From Bacillota bacterium (GTDB lineage Bacteria; Bacillota; Clostridia; Oscillospirales; Oscillospiraceae): DNA of 20,234 nucleotides. Positions 7,260 through 15,639 of the stretch are shown piece by piece (positions within the stretch are counted from its first letter, which is position 1; each line of letters opens with the position of its first letter). The DNA is taken from NCBI GenBank assembly GCA_023395775.1, contig JAEWYA010000106.1, positions 1-20,234 on the forward strand, in the 5' to 3' direction. Both the position numbers and the translations under genes were made by a program. The notes below the pieces were generated by a model, which made no database searches, was not told the origin of the DNA, and saw only the letters and a list, made by a program, of their open reading frames with translations.

Positions 7260-9407
7260 ATGGAGGAAGACGCACTGCGGGAGGTCTCCTGCGACAAACT
7301 CGATCGGGGCTATGAAACGCAGTGGGAGCTGATAAGCGATCTCTCCGCCTGGCTGGATCTGCGGCTCTACTTTTATTATGAGAACCACCAGTGGCTGGGC
7401 CCGAAAAACGAGATGAAGAATATGCTGGGGCTGGTGGTCAGCCGGGAGGAATTTGAGCACAACCTGGCAAAAGCGGCGCAGAGGGGACTGCTGTCCTGCT
7501 TGAGTCTGCGGGACGCCGCGCAGCTGGAGGACGCCGGTCGGGCGGTCCGGCTGCGGCTGGAGCGGACGGAGCCAAACTTTCCGCTGCTGGCGCTGTTTGA
7601 ACGGTGCCGCCTGGATGAATTTGAGTGTCAGTGCGTGGCGGCGGCGTATGCGGCGGTGCTGGACCGAAAATACGAGAAACTGTTTGCCTATCTGCAGGAC
7701 GACATCACGCAGAAGGCGCTCACCTGCTCGCTGGCCGCGGAACTCTTTCTCCCGGCGAATGGCACGATGGAGGAGTGTTTATCTCGGTTTTCCCGGCGGG
7801 ACCGGTTTACGGAGCTGTTTGACCCCGCGCGGCTCTCAGTCGGAGCGCTGGCCCTGAATCAGACGGTCCTGGAGTTTCTGAGCACCGGCGCCTTCACGGA
7901 TTCGCCGGGGCTGCGCCTATTCGACGGTGCGCGGGAGGCGCTCGCCGGGCCGATGGCGGTGGGCGGCGGTCTTGCCAGACGGCTGGACGCGGTCCTTGCG
8001 CAGCCCGGACCCTGTGCAGTCTGTCTGCACGGAGGCCCCGGCGCGGGAAAACGCTTTCAGGTGGAGCGCTTGATGGTCCGCCGCCGGGAGTGCTGCGTGT
8101 TTGCCGATCTGGAGACGGAGCGCCCGGAGGAGCTGACCGCGCGCGCGGCGCTGACCGCCCGGCTGTGCGGGGCTTACCTGTGCTGTTTCCATCTGGACGG
8201 GCGGGACGGCGAGGGAGGGCGCATTCCTCCTCCGAATCCGCTGATCGACGCGATTTTGGGCATGGACCTTTGCCGGGACAAGACGTTTCTTCTCTCCGAG
8301 CTGCCCATCCGCAGCAGAACGCACTTTCTCGCGGCGGATCTGGAGATTCCGCCCGTCTCCGAAGAGGAGCGGATTGCGCTGTTTTGCGAATATCTGAAGG
8401 ACGGCAGATTGGAGAATGGGCTGACTGCGGAGGAGCTTGCCTCCAAGTTCCGCTTCTCTCCGGGACAGATCCGGCTGGCCTGTGAGCAGGCGCTGGGACT
8501 GGCCCAACTCGATGGAGAAACTGTGATTTCCTCGCGGCGGATGCACGAGTGCTGTTATCGCCAGGCGGTTCATAAGCTGGAAAATCTGGCGGTGCAGGTG
8601 CGGCCCGCCTTTTCGTGGGACGACGTGGTGATGCCGGAGGAGCAGAAAAAGCTGCTGCGGCACGCGTGCAGTCACATCAAATACCGCTATCAGGTCTATT
8701 ACGGCTGGGGCTTTGATAAAAAGATTGCTTACGGACGGGGGCTGTCCGTACTGTTCGCGGGCGCGCCGGGTACCGGAAAGACCATGTGCGCGCAGGTGAT
8801 GGCAAACGAGCTGAACATGGAGATGTACAAAATCAACATCTCCCAGATCGTCAGCAAGTACATTGGGGAGACGGAAAAAAATCTCCAGGCGGTGTTTGCC
8901 GAGGCCCGACACGCCAACTGCATTTTGTTCTTCGACGAATGCGACGCCCTGTTCGGCAAGCGCGGCGAGGTGAAGGATTCCAACGACCGCAGCGCAAACG
9001 TGGAGGTGGCGTACCTTCTCCAGCAGATCGAGGAGTACGACGGCGTGTGCGTCTTGGCGACCAACCTGATCGGAAATATTGACGACGCGTTCATGCGCCG
9101 GATCACCTATGTGGTGCACTTTCCGTTCCCGGATGCCGCCATGCGGGCGGAGATTTACCGGCGCACGATTCCGGCCGTCGCCCCGCTGGCAGGGGATATT
9201 GACTGGAAGTTCCTCGCGGAGAAGTTCCAGCTCTCCGGCGGACATATCAAGAACATTGTGCTTTCGGCCGCATTTCTGGCGGCACAGGAGGGCGTTCCCA
9301 TCGGAATGTCGCAGCTGCTCCGCGCCGCGGTGGGCGAGCTGAAAAAGAATGAAATAGTGGTGGTACGGGAGGAACTCCGGGAGTTCGCGGATCTTCTGAA
9401 CGACTGA
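7260..9407 (+). CDS. AAA+ ATPase of contractile injection system (Pvc15-like), two P-loop modules
   Basis: The start is set at ATG 7260 because AAGGAGGG (7246-7253) gives correct spacing; ATG 7254 and TTG 7224 are in frame but too close to or ahead of the site. The product is 715 aa. The N-terminal 230 residues are helical. A first module has a Walker-A-like loop GGPGAGKR (residues 258-265) in which the usual Ser/Thr after Lys is Arg, with no clear Walker B. The second module is complete: Walker A GAPGTGKT (501-508), Walker B FFDECDAL (D559, E560), sensor-1 Asn in ATN (N602) and candidate arginine fingers in MRR (613-614). AAA+ ATPases of this family are conserved in eCIS loci and thought to act in assembly or effector loading. 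It is soluble, followed after 25 bases by the STAS gene. Confidence 0.88.
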   Translation: MEEDALREVSCDKLDRGYETQWELISDLSAWLDLRLYFYYENHQWLGPKNEMKNMLGLVVSREEFEHNLAKAAQRGLLSCLSLRDAAQLEDAGRAVRLRLERTEPNFPLLALFERCRLDEFECQCVAAAYAAVLDRKYEKLFAYLQDDITQKALTCSLAAELFLPANGTMEECLSRFSRRDRFTELFDPARLSVGALALNQTVLEFLSTGAFTDSPGLRLFDGAREALAGPMAVGGGLARRLDAVLAQPGPCAVCLHGGPGAGKRFQVERLMVRRRECCVFADLETERPEELTARAALTARLCGAYLCCFHLDGRDGEGGRIPPPNPLIDAILGMDLCRDKTFLLSELPIRSRTHFLAADLEIPPVSEEERIALFCEYLKDGRLENGLTAEELASKFRFSPGQIRLACEQALGLAQLDGETVISSRRMHECCYRQAVHKLENLAVQVRPAFSWDDVVMPEEQKKLLRHACSHIKYRYQVYYGWGFDKKIAYGRGLSVLFAGAPGTGKTMCAQVMANELNMEMYKINISQIVSKYIGETEKNLQAVFAEARHANCILFFDECDALFGKRGEVKDSNDRSANVEVAYLLQQIEEYDGVCVLATNLIGNIDDAFMRRITYVVHFPFPDAAMRAEIYRRTIPAVAPLAGDIDWKFLAEKFQLSGGHIKNIVLSAAFLAAQEGVPIGMSQLLRAAVGELKKNEIVVVREELREFADLLND

Positions 9408-9432
9408 CGGGCCACGAAAGGAGAAGAAAATC

Positions 9433-9726
9433 ATGACGGTTGCAAAAACAAGGGCGGGAACTTCGCTGACGGTTTCACTGGAGGGGCGGCTGGATACTTC
9501 CACGGCCCCGCAGCTGGAGGCGGAACTAAAGGAGCTGGACGGCGTGGCGGAGCTGGTGTTGGACATGGATAAATTGGTGTACCTGTCCTCTGCGGGGCTG
9601 CGTGCCATTCTCGCGCTGCAAAAACGGATGAGCCGGCAGGGTAAAATGATCGTCCGGCATGTCTGCGGTGAGATTATGGAGGTATTTGAGATGACCGGCT
9701 TTGCCGATATACTGACAATTGAGTAA
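9433..9726 (+). CDS. STAS-domain anti-sigma factor antagonist (RsbV/SpoIIAA-like)
   Basis: This 97-aa protein is one STAS domain with the typical N-terminal EGRLDTSTAPQLEAEL (residues about 17-32), a central LVLDMDKLVYLSSAGLRAIL and C-terminal helices. By alignment with SpoIIAA/RsbV the phospho-accepting serine is Ser53 in LSSAGL; Ser52 is the alternative. Family role: unphosphorylated it binds the RsbW-type kinase and frees that kinase's target; phosphorylated it does not. AAGGAGA lies upstream of the ATG. Its stop overlaps the start of the MATE fusion. Within the same run are a PP2C phosphatase (13549-15213) and a kinase (15210-15617), a complete partner-switching set, but no sigma factor. 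Confidence 0.9.
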   Translation: MTVAKTRAGTSLTVSLEGRLDTSTAPQLEAELKELDGVAELVLDMDKLVYLSSAGLRAILALQKRMSRQGKMIVRHVCGEIMEVFEMTGFADILTIE

Positions 9727-11491
9727 TTTGAGTGGCGTAAATGTAAAAGAGACCGCCTTCAGCGGCGAAATTTTTGTCCGGAAAGCATTTCGGAGCTTTT
9801 TCCTGCCCAGCCTCCTTTCCTGCATGGGACTGGCGGTGGGCGGGCTGGCGGACTGCATTTTTGTGGGAAACGTTGTCGGTATGACGGGCCTGACCGCGCT
9901 GAATATCGGTCAGCCGGTCTATATGCTGTTCAATACAATCAGCTATTCGCTGTCGATCGGCGGCTCCATCCGCTACTCCGCCGCGCTCAGTGACGGCAAG
10001 ACGGAGGAGGGAAACCGGATCTTCGCCAACGTACTGGGGATTGCCCTGTGCGCCTATCTGGTCCTGTGCTCTCTGGGGCTGCTGTTTTTGCCCCAGGTGC
10101 TGACCTTCCTCGGCGCCGGCGAGCCCGGGACAGAGGTCTGGGCGAGCTGCGAGAGCGTTGTCCGCGCGCAGCTTATGCTGGTGCCCCTGATGTTCTGTCA
10201 GGGCCCGTTTTACTATTTCATCAACAGCGACAACAACCCCAAACTGGCGGGCGTTGCTCTGCTGACCAGCAATACGCTGGATATCGTCTTCAACTACATT
10301 TTTGTGGTGCTGCTTCGCCTGGGACCGGCGGGTTCGGTCTATTCCACCGGCGTGGGCGCCGCCGTGATGATCTGCATCAGCCTGACCCACATTCTGGGAA
10401 AAAAAGGCTGCCTGCGGTTCGCTGCCGCCCGGCCGGATTGGCGCGGTCTCGCCAAGTCCTTCCGCATGGGATTTGCCACGTCGGTTCAGTATGTCTATCA
10501 GTTTATCACCATTCTGGTGTGCAACCACCTGCTCATGAGCCTCGCCGGCGATCTGGGCGTGGCGGTGTTCGGTATTGTGTTCAACGTGGCACTGTTGGCC
10601 AGTTCGGCCTACGATGCCGTGAGCATGGCGCTCCAGCCCATGGTGAGCACCTTCAACGGCGAGCGGAACAACGAAAACATCCGGGATTCCCTGCAAGAGG
10701 CGTTTCGGGTGACCACGGCGGTCAGTGTTTTTCTGACGGCGGTACTGCTCCTCTTCCCGCAGCAGGTGTGCTTTGCGTTCGGCCTGAGAGGGGCCGCCGA
10801 GCTGGCCGCGGGTACGGGGGCGGTCCGGATTTACGCGGCGGGGATTCTCTTCTCCGGGGTCAATATGCTGATGACCTACTATTATCAGGCGCTGGAAAAA
10901 GAGTCCATGAGCTTCCTGCTCTTTACGCTGCGCAACTTTGTGTTTTTCCTTTCGTTCAGCCTTTTGCTGGGCCGTGTGGGCATGAGCGCCTTTTGGTGGA
11001 TCTACCCCGCCACGGAGACGGCGACGCTGCTGGTGATGATCCTCTATAACCGGAAAAAGAAAAGCTGGACCTATCTGAAGCCGGACGACGGCAACGTTTA
11101 TACGGCGTTTTTGTACAGCGGGACGGCGGACCTGGGCTGCGTGGAGCGGGAGGTGGACGCCTACATGGAGCAGCGCGGGGCCAGCCACCAGCAGACCTAC
11201 TTTGTTTCCATGATGGTGGAAGAGGTCTGCGGCGTCATCCTCAGCAAGGCTTTCCACGCACAGGACGGCTATATCCAGCTGACAATCGTTCCGCAGGACG
11301 ACGGGGACATCACCCTGCACCTGCGCGACAACGCCAAGGAGTTCAACCCATTTGCACTCAATACGGACGGTATCAGCCTTGAGCGGGAGACAGGACTGGA
11401 CGCTATTGGCATCAAGGTCATCAAAACGCGGGCAAAGGACTTTTTCTACCGGCACTATGCCGGATTCAACACGCTTGTGGTACGGATCTGA
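9719..11491 (+). CDS. MATE-family transporter fused to a degenerate RsbW-like ATPase domain
   Basis: The start is a TTG at 9719 (or 9728) overlapping the stop of the STAS gene, so translation is coupled; no strong ribosome site is visible. The product is 590 aa. Residues about 15-450 are a complete MATE/MatE transporter with about twelve hydrophobic helices and typical FFLPSLLSCMGLAVGGLADC and GLTALNIGQPVYMLF motifs. Residues about 455-590 form a HATPase_c_2 (RsbW/SpoIIAB-type) domain with N-box VEEVCGVI (from 500), LRDNAKEFNPF (G1) and LDAIGIKVIK (G2). Against the stand-alone kinase at 15210, the Mg-binding Asn of the N-box aligns with Val506 and the Gly-rich G2 box is largely lost, so kinase activity is unlikely although STAS binding may remain. 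Position beside the STAS gene suggests a transport- or ligand-dependent membrane docking site; the substrate is unknown. Confidence 0.85.
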   Translation: MSNLSGVNVKETAFSGEIFVRKAFRSFFLPSLLSCMGLAVGGLADCIFVGNVVGMTGLTALNIGQPVYMLFNTISYSLSIGGSIRYSAALSDGKTEEGNRIFANVLGIALCAYLVLCSLGLLFLPQVLTFLGAGEPGTEVWASCESVVRAQLMLVPLMFCQGPFYYFINSDNNPKLAGVALLTSNTLDIVFNYIFVVLLRLGPAGSVYSTGVGAAVMICISLTHILGKKGCLRFAAARPDWRGLAKSFRMGFATSVQYVYQFITILVCNHLLMSLAGDLGVAVFGIVFNVALLASSAYDAVSMALQPMVSTFNGERNNENIRDSLQEAFRVTTAVSVFLTAVLLLFPQQVCFAFGLRGAAELAAGTGAVRIYAAGILFSGVNMLMTYYYQALEKESMSFLLFTLRNFVFFLSFSLLLGRVGMSAFWWIYPATETATLLVMILYNRKKKSWTYLKPDDGNVYTAFLYSGTADLGCVEREVDAYMEQRGASHQQTYFVSMMVEEVCGVILSKAFHAQDGYIQLTIVPQDDGDITLHLRDNAKEFNPFALNTDGISLERETGLDAIGIKVIKTRAKDFFYRHYAGFNTLVVRI

Positions 11492-11518
11492 ATCTGAGTC
11501 ACGGCCGGGAGAAAGGGG

Positions 11519-13552
11519 ATGGGCAGGCTGAAAGAGAAAAGACGGTTTACCCTGGGGAAGAAGATTGTACTGCTGACACTTCTGATGTCCGCGATCATTT
11601 GCGCGGCGTCGGTGGCGGTCAGCTACCGGTCTTACAGCACTAATCTGAGGAATTCCCTGCAGCGGATGGGGGAAAATCTGGACCGGACGCTGGCCAGTGA
11701 GCTGACGCCGGAAGATCTGGACCGTTACTACCAAACGGACAAAACCGATGACCGGTACTATGAGCTGCAGGACTTTATCCTGGACCTGGCGGACAACAAC
11801 GACGTGGAATATCTGTATGTCGTTCGGCCGAACGGCACCGGGGTGACATTCCTGTTCGACTCCGATATGCGCGCCGACGCGAACGGCGACTACTATGCGG
11901 GAGGGAACTGTTCCCTTGGGACCTATGTAGAACTGGCGGGGCCCTTTGTCCAGCTGACGGATCAAATGCTGACGGGGCAGGCAATCGACCCCGTCCAGTC
12001 CAAGGACGAGAGCTACGGATGGCTGATGACCATCAGCTATCCGGTGAACCACAAGGACGGGACCATGGCGGGCTATATCATGGTGGACATCAGCATGAGT
12101 GAGGTGCTGTCCGCGGAGCATCAGTTTCTGCTCAGCATGGCGGCGCTGTCCTCTCTGCTGACATTTGGAATCATGGCGGTTTATCTGATTTTTATCCGCC
12201 GCTCTGTGATCCATCCTATCCGTCAGCTGACGCAGGCCGCGCAGGCCTATGAGGGCGGAGAGAATAAAGGGGCTTTTTCCAGCCTTCGGCTCAGAAGCCA
12301 TGATGAGCTGCAGATGCTGTCGGATGCATTCCGGAACATGCTGGAGGAGATCGACCGTCACAGTCAGGAACAAACGCAGCTGGCGGTGCGGGAGGAGCGG
12401 CTGGAGACGGAGCTTCAGCTTGCCAATGAGATCAACGCGGCCATGCTGCCCAAGACGCTTCCGGCAGAGGGGCAGGCTTTTGATATCCGGGGCCGCGTGG
12501 AACGGGCGCGAGAGCTCAGCAGCTGCTTTTTTGATTATTTTCTTTTGGAGCATGGAAGACTTGGCATCGTGATTGGAGAGGTCCCCGGCGAGGGGATGTC
12601 GGCGGGGCTTTTTATGGTCGTGGCGCGGACGACGGTCAAAAGTCAGCTGCGCTCCGGCCTCCCGCTGGTAGAGGCGATGACCGCCGCCAACCGGCAGCTT
12701 TATGAGATTGGCAGCGGAATGGCGCTGGAGGCGCTGGCCGGCGTTCTGGAGGAGGACGGCACATTTTCCTATATCAACGCCGGGCAGTGCTCACCGTTTC
12801 TGATGCGGAGCAAGGACCGCTACGAGGGGATGCAGGAGCCGGTCTATGCGCCACTGGGTCAGAACGAGAATGTCGTCTATCAGGCGCGGAAGGTCACGCT
12901 GCGTCAAGGAGACCGGTTCTTTTTCTGCACAGCGGGTTTGAGCCGCATCGCGGACGCGGAGGGGAAGGAGTTCTCCGGGCGACAGCTTCAGGTCACGCTG
13001 AATGTCAGCCGCGGCAGGAATATGGATCTGGACGGCCTCCTTCGCTGCGTCGGCGACGAGGGGAGGGCCTACGCGGCCCGTCCGGAGGCGGTGGACAGCT
13101 TTGCAATCATGCTGTTGGAGTATCGGCGCAGCAGCATGTATCTTGACCAGTGCGACGTTTCGGCGAACCGGGACGGAGAGGCGCAGATCACTCAGTTCCT
13201 CAAGCGGCAGCTGTCCCGAAACGGCTATGCGCCGCGCGCGATTGCGCAGATCGTGGTTCTGGCCGGGGAGCTGTTCACGCTGTGCTGCTGGAAGCTGAAA
13301 GAAGGAGAGGCGCTGTGCCTGGAATGCGCCGTCAATCCCCAGACGCGGAGCGTGACGCTGCAGGTCAGGGCGCCGATGGGCGGAAGGGACCCGCTGGACG
13401 AAGCCGATGGTATGGCCGCCGGGCAGGCCGCCCGGTTCATCCGCGCAAGCGCGGAACAGATCAGGTTTACGCCGGGCGACGCAGAGGATATTTTAACCGT
13501 GGAAAAGCGTCCTGAGGATACCGTATCGGAGGGGGAGGCGCAGGAATCATGA
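11519..13552 (+). CDS. Sensor SpoIIE/PP2C pseudophosphatase with extra C-terminal RsbW-like domain
   Basis: Two membrane helices (residues about 15-37 and 203-228) flank an extracytoplasmic sensor domain (about 38-200). A HAMP linker and coiled coil follow (to about 305), then a PP2C/SpoIIE domain (about 310-540). All four metal-site signatures are altered compared with the downstream paralogue: GGDF is SSCF (334-337), ADVSGKG is GEVPGEG (E354), TDG is TAG (A472) and FDDIT is VDSFA (S527). Catalysis is therefore very unlikely. Residues about 550-670 continue into a domain that parallels the stand-alone kinase (NRDGEAQITQFLKRQL; VVLAGELFTLCC in place of the N-box) but lacks nucleotide-binding residues. 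It overlaps the active paralogue by four bases (ATGA at 13549), so the two are made together and could heterodimerise. The start has GGGAGAAAGGGG ahead of it. Confidence 0.87.
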   Translation: MGRLKEKRRFTLGKKIVLLTLLMSAIICAASVAVSYRSYSTNLRNSLQRMGENLDRTLASELTPEDLDRYYQTDKTDDRYYELQDFILDLADNNDVEYLYVVRPNGTGVTFLFDSDMRADANGDYYAGGNCSLGTYVELAGPFVQLTDQMLTGQAIDPVQSKDESYGWLMTISYPVNHKDGTMAGYIMVDISMSEVLSAEHQFLLSMAALSSLLTFGIMAVYLIFIRRSVIHPIRQLTQAAQAYEGGENKGAFSSLRLRSHDELQMLSDAFRNMLEEIDRHSQEQTQLAVREERLETELQLANEINAAMLPKTLPAEGQAFDIRGRVERARELSSCFFDYFLLEHGRLGIVIGEVPGEGMSAGLFMVVARTTVKSQLRSGLPLVEAMTAANRQLYEIGSGMALEALAGVLEEDGTFSYINAGQCSPFLMRSKDRYEGMQEPVYAPLGQNENVVYQARKVTLRQGDRFFFCTAGLSRIADAEGKEFSGRQLQVTLNVSRGRNMDLDGLLRCVGDEGRAYAARPEAVDSFAIMLLEYRRSSMYLDQCDVSANRDGEAQITQFLKRQLSRNGYAPRAIAQIVVLAGELFTLCCWKLKEGEALCLECAVNPQTRSVTLQVRAPMGGRDPLDEADGMAAGQAARFIRASAEQIRFTPGDAEDILTVEKRPEDTVSEGEAQES

Positions 13553-15213
13553 AGAAGCTTATCAAAGGGAAGAAGAATCAGTCCTTCGGAAAGCAGCTGA
13601 CCATTCTGATCGCCCTGATCAGCGCCGTGCTCGGGGCAGTCGCCGTAACGGTGAGCTATCGCGTGTACTCAGGGGAAATCACAAAATACTATGACAAAAC
13701 CGGCGTCAGCCTGGTAAAAACACTGGCCAGCCAGCTTACGGCGGACGATCTGGATCATTACTACGCGGCGCGGACGACGGACGACCGGTATTATGAAGTT
13801 CAGGACTTTATACTGAGCCTGGTGGACAACAACGACGTGGAGTACCTCTATGTTGTACGCCCCAACGGTACGGGCGTCACATTTCTTTTTGATTCCGACC
13901 TGAAGGCGGGTGAGAATGGCAACTATTATGCCGGCGGAAACTGCTCCCTCGGCACCTATGTGGAGCTCGCGGGCCCCTTCGCAAGGATCACGGATCAGCT
14001 GCTGGCCGGCAAAGAGGTACAGCCTATCATCGCCCACGACGCAACCTATGGCTGGCTGATGACGGCAATGTGCCCGGTCCTGCATGAGGACGGAACCATG
14101 GCCGGTTACGTGATGGCGGACATCGACATGAACGAGGTGGTCAATACCCAGCATCGTTTTCTGATCGGTCTTTCGGCGCTTCTGCTGGCATTGACGGTCG
14201 GCGCCGTTTTGCTGTCGCTGTCGATTCTCCGCCAGACGGTAGTCACGCCGATCAATCAGTTGACGCGTGCGACGGAGGGATTTGTGGAGGCCAACCGCAC
14301 GGAGCTGTCGGAGGGGATCTCTCTGGTGAACATGCCGGAGATCCACACGGGGAACGAAGTGGAAAAAATGGCGGAGGCCTTCCGCAAGATGCAGGAGGAC
14401 ATGGCCGCCTACGTCCGCAGCCTGATCGATATGACGGCGGAGAAGGAGCGCATCGGCGCGGAGCTCAGCGTCGCCACCCAGATTCAAGCGGATCTGCTGC
14501 CGCGTATTTTTCCCGCGTTTCCGGCCCGCCCGGAGTTCGATATTTACGCCGAAACGACCCCCGCCAAGGAGGTCGGCGGAGATTTTTACGACTTCTTCCT
14601 GATCGACGCGGATCACCTTGCGCTGGTGATCGCAGACGTGTCCGGCAAGGGCGTTCCGGCGGCACTGTTCATGGTGGTTGCAAAGACCCTGATCAAAAAC
14701 TACGCGCAAAGCGGCGAATCCCCTGCGGACGTGTTTACAAAGACCAACGCCCAGCTGTGCGAAGGGAACGACGCGGGGCTGTTCGTTACGGCTTGGATGG
14801 CGGTTCTGGAGATCAGCACCGGGCTGCTGTGCTATGTAAACGCCGGGCACAATCCGCCCCTTCTTCGCAGGCGCGGCGGGGAATACGAGTGGCTCCGGAG
14901 CCGCCCGGGCTTTGTGCTTGCCGGACTGGAGGAGACCCGGTACCGGGAAAATCCCATTCAGCTTAACCCGGGCGACCGCCTGTTTCTCTATACGGATGGC
15001 GTGACTGAGGCCACCGATGCGGAGCAGAGGCTGTTCGGTGAGGAACGGCTTGTGCAAAGCCTGAACGGCTTTCCGGACGGCGTTTCGGCCAGGGAGACGC
15101 TTGGCGGGATCAAGAGGAGTATCAATGCGTTCGTGGGAGAGGCGGAGCAGTTCGACGATATCACCATGCTGGGCTTTGAATACCGTTCCGGGCAAAAGGG
15201 GGAAAGTTTATGA
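13549..15213 (+). CDS. Sensor SpoIIE/PP2C serine phosphatase (RsbU/RsbP-like), catalytically intact
   Basis: This 554-aa membrane phosphatase has two transmembrane helices (about 18-38 and 205-228), an extracytoplasmic sensor domain (about 40-200), a HAMP linker (about 228-285), a coiled linker and a PP2C/SpoIIE domain (about 310-550). The metal-site acidic residues are all present: D345 in GGDFYDFF, D363 in ADVSGKGVP, D483 in TDGVTEA and D536/D537 in FDDITML. Its sensor domain is nearly the same as that of the preceding pseudophosphatase, with DNNDVEYLYVVRPNGTGVTF identical in both, so the pair arose by tandem duplication. In partner-switching systems this class dephosphorylates the STAS protein. 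Starts overlap on both sides (ATGA at 13549 and at 15210) tie its expression to the pseudophosphatase and the kinase. The ligand of the sensor domain is not evident. Confidence 0.92.
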   Translation: MKKLIKGKKNQSFGKQLTILIALISAVLGAVAVTVSYRVYSGEITKYYDKTGVSLVKTLASQLTADDLDHYYAARTTDDRYYEVQDFILSLVDNNDVEYLYVVRPNGTGVTFLFDSDLKAGENGNYYAGGNCSLGTYVELAGPFARITDQLLAGKEVQPIIAHDATYGWLMTAMCPVLHEDGTMAGYVMADIDMNEVVNTQHRFLIGLSALLLALTVGAVLLSLSILRQTVVTPINQLTRATEGFVEANRTELSEGISLVNMPEIHTGNEVEKMAEAFRKMQEDMAAYVRSLIDMTAEKERIGAELSVATQIQADLLPRIFPAFPARPEFDIYAETTPAKEVGGDFYDFFLIDADHLALVIADVSGKGVPAALFMVVAKTLIKNYAQSGESPADVFTKTNAQLCEGNDAGLFVTAWMAVLEISTGLLCYVNAGHNPPLLRRRGGEYEWLRSRPGFVLAGLEETRYRENPIQLNPGDRLFLYTDGVTEATDAEQRLFGEERLVQSLNGFPDGVSARETLGGIKRSINAFVGEAEQFDDITMLGFEYRSGQKGESL

Positions 15214-15617
15214 TCGAAAAAACGTTTCCCGCCCGGCAGGATCAGCTGGAGGCCGTACAATCCTTCGTGACCGAGCAGCTAAAGGACTATCCGTGTTCCT
15301 CCAAAGTTGATTTCCAGCTCAAGGTGGCCGTGGAGGAGATCTTCGTCAACATCGCCAGCTATGCCTATCGCTCCGGCGAGGGGGAGGCGGTGGTTCGCTG
15401 CGGTGTGGAATACGACCCGCTGCGGATTTCCATACAGTTTCTGGATAGAGGCACGCCCTTCAATCCTCTGCTCAAGGAGGACGCCGACGTCACGCTTCCG
15501 GCTGAAAAGCGGGGAATCGGGGGACTTGGCATTCTGATGGTCAAAAAAACCATGGACGACGTGGAATATCGCTATGAAAACGGTCAGAACATTCTGACAT
15601 TGCGCAAGACCATTTAA
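15210..15617 (+). CDS. RsbW-like anti-sigma factor / serine-protein kinase
   Basis: This 135-aa protein is a single HATPase_c_2 domain of the RsbW/SpoIIAB kind. The N-box VEEIFVNIASYAY holds E43 and the Mg-binding N47; the G1 box is LDRGTPFNPL; the G2 box is RGIGGLGILMVKK. All nucleotide-binding features are present, so it should bind ATP and phosphorylate a STAS partner, most likely the product of 9433-9726. It starts within the stop of the active phosphatase gene (ATGA). Of three RsbW-like domains in this window it is the only one with a conventional active site. The partner it inhibits when the STAS protein is phosphorylated is not encoded here. Confidence 0.9.
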   Translation: MIEKTFPARQDQLEAVQSFVTEQLKDYPCSSKVDFQLKVAVEEIFVNIASYAYRSGEGEAVVRCGVEYDPLRISIQFLDRGTPFNPLLKEDADVTLPAEKRGIGGLGILMVKKTMDDVEYRYENGQNILTLRKTI

Positions 15618-15639
15618 CGAACAGAAAGGAGTGCGCGAG

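Noticed and set aside
7917..9608. A 563-codon - strand frame
   Set aside because: Antisense of the AAA+ ATPase with its Walker motifs on the + strand; no ribosome site or domain.
9674..12553. A 959-codon open frame on the - strand
   Set aside because: It is antisense to the MATE fusion and the pseudophosphatase, both strongly supported; it is rich in Gln, His and Arg as expected for the shadow of a GC-rich gene, and resembles no family.
13669..15195. A 508-codon - strand frame
   Set aside because: Antisense of the intact PP2C phosphatase; composition is that of a shadow frame.
9433..15617. A sigma factor partner for the RsbV/RsbW-like proteins
   Set aside because: None of the genes in the window has sigma-70 region 2 or 4 features, so no sigma factor is called.
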